Of a DNA stretch of 64,000 nucleotides, positions 33,994 through 41,308 are shown in pieces. The DNA lies in assembly GCF_012396185.1 (NCBI RefSeq), contig NZ_JAAXOW010000004.1, forward strand, positions 1-64,000, read 5' to 3'. The notes under the pieces were generated by a model that saw only the letters and a program-made list of their open reading frames with translations, had not been told where the DNA came from and did not search any database. Position 1 is the first letter of the stretch. The number at the start of each line of letters is the position of its first letter. Source of the stretch: Sanguibacter hominis ATCC BAA-789 (GTDB taxonomy: Bacteria > Actinomycetota > Actinomycetes > Actinomycetales > Cellulomonadaceae). The translations under genes were made by a program, and so were the position numbers.

Positions 33994-35877
33994 TCAGGCT
34001 CCGGCGTGGGCAGCCTCGAGCGCCGGCGGCACCAACGGTCCGGACGTCCCGAGAGCGATGAACGCCGGACCGGTCGTCCGCACGAGGAGGGTAGCGTCGT
34101 CGGTCTGGGTCTCGGCGTCACCGAGGACCGTGACGAGTGAGAGCGCGTCGCCGACGGCAGCCAGCGGCACCGTGACCGTGGTCGCCGACCGTGCTGCGAC
34201 GACGACGACCGTCTCCTCCTGCGTCTCGCGGACGAGTGCGACGGCGTCATCGCTGGCGTGCAACCAGCGGAGGCTGCCCTGCTGGAGCGCCGTGCTCGAC
34301 CGGCGCAGCGCGACGAGCGTGCGGTATGCCTCGGCGAGGCGGGGTTCCTCGCCCCACGGGAGGGGCGCTCGTGAGTCCTCGCCGTTGACGCCTGTGATGC
34401 CGAACTCGTCCCCCGCAAAGATCGTCGGGGTGCCGGGCAGGGCGAGGGAGAGCCCTGCGGCGACGACCTGCAGGTCGTCATCCGCGCGCTCGGCGAAGCG
34501 CGGGGTGTCGTGCGTGTCGATCGCGTTCATCGCGACGGAGCGCACGGGCCACGGGTAGGCGGCGGTGAAACGCCGGTAGGTGGCGACGAAGTCCGTCCCG
34601 GAGTAGCGAGGCTCGATCTCGTAGGGGATGCCGAAGTGGTGGTGGACGCCGTGCTCGGGCTGGCGCAGCCAGTGCCAGAGGGGCCGCGTGAACGCGGCGT
34701 AGCTCATCGGACCCTGCCAGCCGTCCCCTGCGAAGTCGTGGGCGGCGTCGTTCGTGGACTCCGCGTACAGGACGGAGCCTGGGGCGACGGCGTCCATCGT
34801 CTGTCGCACGAGACGCTGGACCTCGCTGTTGAGGTCGGTGTCGCCGAGCCGGCCGGTCATGTTGGCGACGTCGATCCGCCAGCCGTCGAGGTTGAACGGC
34901 GGTTGGAGCCACCGGGCGACGACGCTCGTCGGGCCTTCGATGAAGCGTCGCCGCAGCTCGGTGGACGTCCAGTCGAGCTTGGGGAGCGACGGGACGTCGG
35001 ACCAGGCGATGTAGTCCTCCTGGTCCGGGTCCTTCCAGTAGTAGAAGTCGGACTCGACCGCACCGGGGTTGCGGTGCGCGGCGACGAACCATTCGTGGGT
35101 GTCGCCGGTGTGGTTGGTGGTGAGGTCGCCGATCACGCGGATGCCGCGGGCGTGCGCGGCCTGGACGAGCCGGACGAGCGCCTCGTCGCCGCCGAGCAGC
35201 GGGTCGACGTGGTCGAACGTCGTCGCGTCGTACCGGTGGTTGGAGCCGCCGGGGAAGAAGGGGGTGAGGTAGACGAGGGTGACGCCGAGCCGCTCGAGGT
35301 GGTCGAGGTGGTCGACGATGCCGTCGAGGTCTCCGCCGAAGAGCTGGCGAGGCGTGTCGGGCCCGGTGTGGATGACCTCGTCGTCCCAGGACGCCGGCAG
35401 CGCCCAGGCGGGCGACGTCCGGGCGTCGGCGTGGGTCGAGCGCGCGAAACGGTCGGGGAAGATCTGGTACAGCACCTGCTCGCGTGCCCAGGCGGGCGCG
35501 GCGGGGTGGACGGTCGCGCGGAAGTCCTGCGAGTCGACGGGCTCGAGGTGGTCCACGCCCTCGCCGTTCAGCCAGACCGCGGTGCCGTCGGCGCGGTTGA
35601 CGAGGAAGCGGTACGTGGTGACGTCGTTCTCGAGGGCGAGGCGGCCCGTCCACCAGGTGGCGCCGTCGTCGTGAGGGGGGCTCCAGGGACCGCGCTCCAT
35701 CTGCTGGAAGCGGGGTTCGCCGTCGATCACGGTCCGCAGGACGACGCTGGGTACGGCGCCGAACTCGTGCGGGATGCGGACGCGGACGCGGACGGTGGCG
35801 CCGCGGCGGTGGTCGGTGTGGTCGGGGGAGTAGAGCTCGGAACCGTCGTGGTGCGGCAGGTGGTGCAGCTGTGTCAT
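33994..35877 (-). CDS. GH13 alpha-amylase-family glycosidase (neopullulanase/maltodextrinase type)
   Basis: 627 residues, no signal peptide, so intracellular. An N-terminal beta-sandwich (about 1-125) precedes the (beta/alpha)8 barrel. The four GH13 regions are present: I GDLTTNHTG (about 250), II GWRIDVANMTG with nucleophile Asp (about 330), III SVLYAESTND with acid/base Glu (about 366), IV NAIDTHDTPRF (about 445). The N-terminal domain and the region I-IV spacing suggest a cyclodextrinase/neopullulanase-like enzyme that cuts imported maltodextrins to maltose and glucose. Exact specificity is not readable. It has its own LacI-controlled promoter. Confidence 0.92.
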   Translation of the reverse strand: MTQLHHLPHHDGSELYSPDHTDHRRGATVRVRVRIPHEFGAVPSVVLRTVIDGEPRFQQMERGPWSPPHDDGATWWTGRLALENDVTTYRFLVNRADGTAVWLNGEGVDHLEPVDSQDFRATVHPAAPAWAREQVLYQIFPDRFARSTHADARTSPAWALPASWDDEVIHTGPDTPRQLFGGDLDGIVDHLDHLERLGVTLVYLTPFFPGGSNHRYDATTFDHVDPLLGGDEALVRLVQAAHARGIRVIGDLTTNHTGDTHEWFVAAHRNPGAVESDFYYWKDPDQEDYIAWSDVPSLPKLDWTSTELRRRFIEGPTSVVARWLQPPFNLDGWRIDVANMTGRLGDTDLNSEVQRLVRQTMDAVAPGSVLYAESTNDAAHDFAGDGWQGPMSYAAFTRPLWHWLRQPEHGVHHHFGIPYEIEPRYSGTDFVATYRRFTAAYPWPVRSVAMNAIDTHDTPRFAERADDDLQVVAAGLSLALPGTPTIFAGDEFGITGVNGEDSRAPLPWGEEPRLAEAYRTLVALRRSSTALQQGSLRWLHASDDAVALVRETQEETVVVVAARSATTVTVPLAAVGDALSLVTVLGDAETQTDDATLLVRTTGPAFIALGTSGPLVPPALEAAHAGA

Positions 35878-35949
35878 CGGTGACCTTCGGGTGCGCCGCA
35901 GCGTGGTGTTCGTGCGGTCCGGGGGCGGCAGTGCCGTAGGGACCCCATC

Positions 35950-35988
35950 ACCATAGCAAGGTCTTGCAGCGTATGAAAGCGTCTTTCA
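35950..35988 (-). promoter_or_regulatory. GH13 gene promoter with two LacI-type operators
   Basis: On the minus strand TTTCAT (35973-35978) and TATGGT (35950-35955) are 17 bases apart, a plausible -35/-10 pair. TGAAAGCGTCTTTCA (35974-35988) is an inverted repeat covering the -35, and GCAAGGTCTTGC (35956-35967) is an inverted repeat in the spacer. Both resemble the malE operator. Confidence 0.6.
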
Positions 35989-36019
35989 GAACGTGCGGCC
36001 CGACGCCGCGCTGGCGGGG

Positions 36020-37240
36020 TCAGGCCTTGAGCGCCTGCTCGATGTCGTCGAGCAGGTCGAGCGGGTCCTCGAGCCCGATGCTCAGCCGCACCGTGGACTC
36101 GGTCATGCCGACCGCGGCGCGGCCTTCGGGGCCGAGCTTGCGGTGCGTCGTCGTCGCCGGGTGCGTGATGAGGCTCTTCGCGTCGCCGAGGTTGTTGGAG
36201 AGGTCGACGACGCGCAACGCGTCGAGGAACCGGAACGTGCGCTCCTTGACCTGCTCGGCCGACGCAGAGCCCGGGACCGCGAGGTCGAACGTGACGACCG
36301 TCCCGCCGCCCGTCTGCTGCTCCCGCGCGAGCGCGACCTGCGGGTGCGAGTCGAGGAACGGGTAGTAGACCCGGCCGATCCCGGGCAGCGACTCGAGCGT
36401 GGTCGCGACCTGGAGCGCGGCGTCGGTCTGTGCGCGCACGCGCAGCGAGAGCGTCTCGAGGCCCTTGAGCAGGACCCACGCGTTGAACGGGGAGAGCGAC
36501 GGACCGGTGTGGCGGACCATCGTCTGCACGGGCCCGTCGATGTACTCGGCGCTGCCGAGGATCGCGCCGCCGAGGACGCGGCCCTGCCCGTCGATGTGCT
36601 TCGTCGCGGAGTACACGACGACGTCGGCGCCCAGCTCGAGCGGCTTCTGCAGGACGGGCGTCGCGAACACGTTGTCGACGACGACGGTCGCCCCCGCGCG
36701 GTGCGCGAGGTCGGCGACGGCGCGCACATCGATGATGTCCTGCATCGGGTTCGACGGCGTCTCGAAGAAGACGACGTCCGCGGTCGTCGCGAGCGCCTCC
36801 TCCCACTGCGCCAGGACGTGGCCGTCGACGTAGTCGGTGTGCACGCCCCAGCGGGCGAAGATCTCGTCGAAGATCGTCAGGCTCGACCCGAAGAGCGCGC
36901 GGGCAGCGACGATCCGGGAGCCCTGACCGACGATCGCGGCGAGCGCCGTGAACACGGCTGACATGCCGGTCGCGGTCGCGTAGCAGCCCTCGGCGCCCTC
37001 GATGAGGCGCAGCCGCTGCTCGAAGGTGTGGACCGTCGGGTTGCCGTAGCGGGAGTAGATGAAGCGGTCCGCCTCGCCCTTGAAGGCGGCCTCGCACTCG
37101 GCGGCGGAGCCGTACACGTATCCCTGCGTCAGGTAGATGGGCTCGCTCGTCTCGTGGAACCCGGAGCGCTCGATGCCGCCGCGGACCGAGACGGTCGCGG
37201 GACGCCAGGATGCGGGGACCTCACGGGGCCCCGCGGTCAC
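36020..37240 (-). CDS. metZ: O-succinylhomoserine (O-acylhomoserine) sulfhydrylase
   Basis: 406 residues. Cys/Met metabolism PLP family: SEPIYLTQGYVYGSAAECEA, RYGNPTVHTFEQRLRLIEGA, FFETPSNPMQDIIDV, the PLP lysine in VYSATKHIDGQGRVLGGAIL (about 205), and SIGLEDPLDLLDDIEQAL at the end. It makes homocysteine directly from an acylhomoserine and sulfide. The GTG at 37240 overlaps the rhodanese stop (GTGA), so it is second gene of an operon led by a SAM riboswitch. O-acetyl versus O-succinyl substrate cannot be settled here. Confidence 0.93.
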   Translation of the reverse strand: MTAGPREVPASWRPATVSVRGGIERSGFHETSEPIYLTQGYVYGSAAECEAAFKGEADRFIYSRYGNPTVHTFEQRLRLIEGAEGCYATATGMSAVFTALAAIVGQGSRIVAARALFGSSLTIFDEIFARWGVHTDYVDGHVLAQWEEALATTADVVFFETPSNPMQDIIDVRAVADLAHRAGATVVVDNVFATPVLQKPLELGADVVVYSATKHIDGQGRVLGGAILGSAEYIDGPVQTMVRHTGPSLSPFNAWVLLKGLETLSLRVRAQTDAALQVATTLESLPGIGRVYYPFLDSHPQVALAREQQTGGGTVVTFDLAVPGSASAEQVKERTFRFLDALRVVDLSNNLGDAKSLITHPATTTHRKLGPEGRAAVGMTESTVRLSIGLEDPLDLLDDIEQALKA

Positions 37241-37659
37241 CGGGCGGCCTCGTCGATCGTGGTCGTCGGGAGGCCGTTGTTGCGCCAGCCGTCCACCGTG
37301 CGGGCGCCGGTCGCGTCCTGCGCACCCTCGAAGCCCTGGAGGATGTTGCGCGCGTCGGTCCAGCCGGCGGCGGTCGCGGCCTGCGCGGCGGCGACCGAGC
37401 GCACGCCAGAGCGGCACAGGAACAGGACGGTCGCGTCCTTCGCGACGCCCGCGGCGTCGAGCTGGGCGAGGAACTCTGGGTTGGGGCCCCACGCGGTGTT
37501 CCACTCGACGAAGCGCGCGGCCGCGCGGGCGGCGCTCGTGTCGGGGACGCCGACCGTGCGCCACTCGTCCTGGGTGCGGACGTCGACGAGCACGGCGTCG
37601 GGGGAGGTGGTGATCAGCTCCCAGGCAGCCTCGGGGGTGACGTCTCCTGCGTAGCTCAT
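37237..37659 (-). CDS. Rhodanese-like sulfurtransferase
   Basis: 140 residues, one rhodanese domain. VTPEAAWELITTSPDAVLVD opens the fold, and the active loop is LFLCRSGVRSVAAAQA with the persulfide-carrying Cys. Single-domain rhodaneses move sulfane sulfur to acceptors. The pairing with metZ under one SAM riboswitch suggests it supplies or handles sulfur for homocysteine formation. The ATG at 37659 has GGAG six bases upstream; the upstream-open frame to 37695 runs into the aptamer. Confidence 0.9.
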   Translation of the reverse strand: MSYAGDVTPEAAWELITTSPDAVLVDVRTQDEWRTVGVPDTSAARAAARFVEWNTAWGPNPEFLAQLDAAGVAKDATVLFLCRSGVRSVAAAQAATAAGWTDARNILQGFEGAQDATGARTVDGWRNNGLPTTTIDEAAR

Positions 37660-37671
37660 GGCGTTCTCCGT

Positions 37672-37765
37672 TCGCATCGAACGTGGCGGTAGCACCCTCG
37701 TCCTGCTGGGGGGTTGCTGCGGCGTCGTCGTGCCACGTCACTCGGCCGCTCTGGATGGTGTGGGG
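37672..37765 (-). ncRNA. SAM riboswitch, SAM-IV type, upstream of rhodanese-metZ
   Basis: Read on the minus strand, the leader carries CAGAGCGGCCGAGTGACGTG, then ACGACGACGCCGCAGCAACC, then GAGGGTGCTACCGCC. These are the SAM-I/SAM-IV core blocks (GAGxGGC..GAGTGAC, GCAGCAACC, GGTGCTA) in order and spacing. The actinobacterial host and GCCGCAGCAACC variant point to SAM-IV rather than SAM-I. It ends close to the rhodanese ribosome site, so translational control is likely. High SAM should lower expression of the operon. Confidence 0.82.
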
Positions 37766-37903
37766 ATCGTACCCTCCGTGGAAGGGTGCTGCCGAGGGTG
37801 CGACAGATGGCGAGATTCTGCGCCTCCCGACAGCCAGTCTCAGCAGATGGCGTGGCGTCTCAGATGTTGACAGGCGTCGGAGGGCGGTGGGACGATGGCT
37901 GCA

Positions 37904-37984
37904 CGGTCATGAGCGCCAGCGCAAAACCCCGGTTTGCTGGCCGGCAACCCTCCACTCGCGGTGGGGTGCCCCGGGTGACGACCA
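37904..37984 (+). ncRNA. SAM-I/IV-variant riboswitch upstream of the cysteine desulfurase-like gene
   Basis: Starts GGTCATGAGCGCCAGC and closes with GACC at 37980-37983, pairing as P1. In between are TTTGCTGGCCGGCAACCC, a small hairpin (CTCCACTCGCGGTGGG) and GTGCCCCGGGTGA. GGCAACC plus GGTGCC is the SAM-binding core, and the compact layout matches the actinobacterial SAM-I/IV variant class as I know it. About 65 bases remain before the ATG at 38050. Different from, and facing away from, the SAM-IV aptamer at 37672-37765. Confidence 0.78.
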
Positions 37985-38049
37985 GGCTGCGGTCGACCGA
38001 CCGCGGCAAGCGCGGGCGCACAGCGCCCAGACTCGCGAAGGGCCCTGCC

Positions 38050-39498
38050 ATGTCGATCGACGCGACCACCTGTCCCGGCCCCCGCACCGACGTGGCGGAC
38101 GAGCCCGCGCTCCTCCCCGTCGTCGGCCGCGACACCCTCGTCCCGGTCGTCGACGGACGCCACGTCACGTACGCGAACCTCGACGTCGCTGCGTCCGCAC
38201 CCGCCCTCGAGGCGGTCGCCGCGCGCGTCGCACAGGCCCTCCCGCTGTACGCGAGCGTCCACCGCGGCGCGGGCTACCTCTCGCAGGTCTCGACCGCGCT
38301 CTACGAGGCGTCGCGCCGCTCGATCGGCGCGTTCGTCGGCGCGCGCGAGCACGACGTCACGATCATCACGCGCAACACGACCGACTCCCTCAACCTCCTC
38401 GCGGGCTGCGTGCCCGCGACGGTCGGGGAGGGACGCGTCCTCGTCCTCGACGTCGAGCACCATGCCAACCTCCTGCCCTGGGCGGCCGCACCCGGCGGCG
38501 CCGCCGTCCTCGCAGGCGCGTCGAGCGTCGCCGCGACGCTCGCCGCGTTGCGCGCCGAGCTGGACGCCCGGCCGTACGCGCTCGTCACCGTCACCGGCGC
38601 GTCGAACGTGACGGGCGAGGCGCTGCCGGTCGCTGACGTCGTCGCGCTCGCCCACGCCGCAGGCGCACGCGTCGTGCTCGACGGCGCGCAGCTCGTCCCG
38701 CACCGCGGCGTCGACATCGATGCGCTCGACGTCGACTACGTCGCCTTCTCCGGGCACAAGACCTACGCGCCGTACGGCGCGGGCGCACTCGTCGGGCGCC
38801 GTGACTGGCTCGACAACGGCACACCCCACCTCGCGGGCGGCGGCGCGGTGCGCGCCGTCACGCACGCGGAGCCCGACGGCGCCGCTCCCGGGACCGCGTC
38901 CGCGACCTGGGCGCTCGCGCCCGCCCGGCACGAGGCCGGCTCGCCCAACGTCATCGGCGCCGTCGCGCTCGCGGCTGCGTGCGAGGAGCTCGCCGCGCTC
39001 GACCCCGCAGCCCTGCACGCGCACGAGGCGCGCCTGCGCGCCCGCCTCGTCGAGGGCCTGTCGCAGATCCCCGGCATCGACGTGCTGCGTGCGTGGGACG
39101 ACGCCGTCGACCCCGTCGGCGTCGTCACGTTCGTCGTCGACGGGCACGACCCCGGGCTCGTGGCCGCCTACCTGTCGGCGGAGCACGGCATCGGCGTGCG
39201 CGACGGCAAGTTCTGCGCCCACCCCTTCCTCGCCCGGCTCGGTCACCGGTACGGCGCCGTGCGGGCGAGCGTCGGCGTCGGCACGACGGGCGAGCACGTC
39301 GAGCGGCTCGTCGCCGCGCTCGCGGCGTACGTGCGCGAGGGCACCCGCGCCGACTATGCGGTGCAGGACGGCTGCTGGGTCGTCCGCGACGACCACCGCC
39401 CCCTGCCCGACGTGACCGGGCTGTCCGGTCTGGTCGCCACCGCGGCGGTCGCGAACGTCGCGCTCGCGGGTGGGTGCAGCGGCCGGTCCGAGGCGTGA
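38050..39498 (+). CDS. Class V aminotransferase, cysteine desulfurase-like
   Basis: 482 residues. Class V PLP fold: VTYANLDVAASAPALEAVAA, ASVHRGAGYLSQVSTALYE, LDVEHHANLLPW, VLDGAQLVPHRGVDIDALDV and the PLP lysine in VAFSGHKTYAPYGAGAL (about 237). IGVRDGKFCAHPFLARLG has a Cys at the place of the SufS catalytic Cys. About 60 C-terminal residues are beyond the SufS fold. It probably takes sulfur from cysteine or a related thiol. The SAM-responsive leader suggests a link to methionine supply rather than Fe-S assembly; no suf genes are adjacent. GAAGGG precedes the ATG. Confidence 0.85.
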   Translation: MSIDATTCPGPRTDVADEPALLPVVGRDTLVPVVDGRHVTYANLDVAASAPALEAVAARVAQALPLYASVHRGAGYLSQVSTALYEASRRSIGAFVGAREHDVTIITRNTTDSLNLLAGCVPATVGEGRVLVLDVEHHANLLPWAAAPGGAAVLAGASSVAATLAALRAELDARPYALVTVTGASNVTGEALPVADVVALAHAAGARVVLDGAQLVPHRGVDIDALDVDYVAFSGHKTYAPYGAGALVGRRDWLDNGTPHLAGGGAVRAVTHAEPDGAAPGTASATWALAPARHEAGSPNVIGAVALAAACEELAALDPAALHAHEARLRARLVEGLSQIPGIDVLRAWDDAVDPVGVVTFVVDGHDPGLVAAYLSAEHGIGVRDGKFCAHPFLARLGHRYGAVRASVGVGTTGEHVERLVAALAAYVREGTRADYAVQDGCWVVRDDHRPLPDVTGLSGLVATAAVANVALAGGCSGRSEA

Positions 39499-39685
39499 AC
39501 GAGCCGTCCGTCGCGGAGGCCGCCCGGGCCGCCTGAGCGGGCTTCCGCGAGGGTGATGTGGATCGCACGAAGAGCCTGATGAGTGGCTGGAAACCGCCAC
39601 TTCCACGCGTCCGTCACCACCTGTTCGTCCCCAGGTCGCGCGGCGGGTGTTGGCGGTGTCCCCGGCGCGTGTTTTCATTTCTCGC

Positions 39686-40468
39686 GTGGAGCACGACATC
39701 ACCCTCTCGGGGCACGGTTTTCGCCTCGAGCCGCTGACGCACAAGCACGTCGGCGATCTGGCCGCCATGGTCGATTCCGACCTGTGGGCGGGCATGGCCA
39801 CACCCATGCCTGTGGGCGAGGTCGGGCTGATGAACTACATCGAAGACTCCCAGGCGCTCGACGGCTGCTACGCCTTCGCCGTCGTCGACGAGGTGAGCGG
39901 CGAGGTGCGCGGATCGACCGCTCTCGTCGACCACCAGACGGGTGCGCGCCGCGTCGAGATCGGTCGCACCTTCTACGACCGCGCCGTGTGGGGGCGCGTC
40001 GTCAACCCGGTCTGCAAGTTCCTCCTGCTCGAGCACTCCTTCGAGCGGCTCGGCGTGCACCGCGTCCAGCTCCGCGCCGACGCGCGCAACGCGCGCTCGC
40101 TCGCCGCGATCGAGCGCCTCGGCGCGACCCGGGAGGGCACGCTGCGAGGCTTCCGTGACGGGCAGGACGGGTCCCGCGTCGACTCCGTCGTCTTCTCGAT
40201 CCTCGCCCCCGAGTGGCCCGCCGTACGTGAAGGGCTCCTCGCACGGATCGACCCGCTGCGTGCGATCGCCGGGCTCGGCGGCCCCGACGCGACCGCCCTG
40301 CTCGACGCGAACGGCCCCGCCCCTCTCGCCGCGGTCGGGGCATCCGTCCCCGACCTCGGGAGCGTCGAGGACGCAGGGGCCGAGCTCGTCAGCGAGCAGC
40401 CGACCCCGGCCGCCCGTCGTGGCCGCGCACCGCGCGGGCGGCTCGCGCGCCGCCGCCGACTGCGCTGA
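39686..40468 (+). CDS. GNAT-family acetyltransferase (RimJ/RimL type) with C-terminal extension
   Basis: 260 residues. GNAT core at about 1-185: ITLSGHGFRLEPLTHKHVGD, EIGRTFYDRAVWGRVVNPVC, RADARNARSLAAIERLGATR and EGTLRGFRDG, as in ribosomal-protein or amino-acid N-acetyltransferases. A further 75 residues, Ala/Gly-rich and ending in a very basic tail (RRGRAPRGRLARRRRLR), are absent from the next gene, which is a paralogue. GTG start at 39686. Substrate unknown. Confidence 0.83.
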   Translation: MEHDITLSGHGFRLEPLTHKHVGDLAAMVDSDLWAGMATPMPVGEVGLMNYIEDSQALDGCYAFAVVDEVSGEVRGSTALVDHQTGARRVEIGRTFYDRAVWGRVVNPVCKFLLLEHSFERLGVHRVQLRADARNARSLAAIERLGATREGTLRGFRDGQDGSRVDSVVFSILAPEWPAVREGLLARIDPLRAIAGLGGPDATALLDANGPAPLAAVGASVPDLGSVEDAGAELVSEQPTPAARRGRAPRGRLARRRRLR

Positions 40469-40516
40469 CGCACGTCGCCGTCGGCCGAGCTGACGCAGAC
40501 CGCCGGCTGCGCTGAC

Positions 40517-40548
40517 ACGCCCCGGCCGCGAGTGGCGGCCCGGGGCGT
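40517..40548 (+). terminator. GC-rich hairpin between the two acetyltransferase genes
   Basis: Arms ACGCCCCGGCCGC and GCGGCCCGGGGCGT pair with a single-base bulge around a short loop. Lies 49 bases past the first stop. No T-run. Confidence 0.5.
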
Positions 40549-40604
40549 GGCCGGGAGCGAGAAATCGCAGGCCTGTCCGCGCCCGCCAGCCCTAGTCTGG
40601 GCGG

Positions 40605-41192
40605 ATGGAACAGCTCGTCCTCTCAGGTCACGGTGTCCGGCTCGAACCGCTCGAGGCGCGCCACGCCGGTGACCTCAGCGCACTCGTCGACGCCGGTATG
40701 TGGCACGGCATGACCGTGCCGCTGCCTGACACGAGCGACTCGATGGCCGCGCACGTCGAGCGGCTCGCCGGGGTGGGGGCGACCGCGTTCGCCGTCGTCG
40801 ACACGACCGGGACCGAGGCTGTCGCGGGGGTGACGGCGTTCTATGACGTCGCGCACGCCGTCGGCCGTGTCGAGATCGGGCACACGTTCTACGGCCGCCG
40901 GTGGTGGGGGACGCACGTGAACCCCGCGGCCAAGCTGCTGCTGCTCACGCAGGCTTTCGACGCCTGGGGCATGACGCGCGTCGCGTTCCGGGCCGACGTG
41001 CGCAACGCGCGCTCCCTCGCCGCGATCCGGCGTCTGGGCGCACAGCCCGAGGGAGTCCTGCGCGGGCACCGCGTGGCTTTCGACGGGACGCGCTCCGACA
41101 CGGCGTACTTCTCGATCCTCCGCGACGAGTGGCCCGCTGCCCGCGCTGGTCTCGAGGGCAGGCTCGCCCAGCTCGGCGGCCCCACGGCCTGA
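40605..41192 (+). CDS. GNAT-family acetyltransferase (RimJ/RimL type), paralogue of preceding gene
   Basis: 195 residues. LVLSGHGVRLEPLEARHAGD, EIGHTFYGRRWWGTHVNPAA, RADVRNARSLAAIRRLGAQP and EGVLRGHRVAFDGT correspond block by block to the gene at 39686-40468, so the two arose by tandem duplication. The core is complete and ends at the normal family length. Whether the copies share a substrate is unknown. Confidence 0.85.
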   Translation: MEQLVLSGHGVRLEPLEARHAGDLSALVDAGMWHGMTVPLPDTSDSMAAHVERLAGVGATAFAVVDTTGTEAVAGVTAFYDVAHAVGRVEIGHTFYGRRWWGTHVNPAAKLLLLTQAFDAWGMTRVAFRADVRNARSLAAIRRLGAQPEGVLRGHRVAFDGTRSDTAYFSILRDEWPAARAGLEGRLAQLGGPTA

Positions 41193-41247
41193 CCGCTCGC
41201 GCGGTCCCGCGCAGCGGGCCGCAAGGGACCGCGTCGGGCCGATGCCG

Positions 41248-41285
41248 CGAGGGGCGCCGGGCCCTGGGGGGTCCGGCACCCCTCG
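41248..41285. terminator. Hairpin between convergent acetyltransferase and MaoC-type genes
   Basis: Arms CGAGGGGCGCCGG and CCGGCACCCCTCG (one mismatch) with a 12-nt loop, between convergent stops. Confidence 0.5.
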
Positions 41286-41308
41286 TCGCCGCGTGGGACG
41301 GCCAGCCG

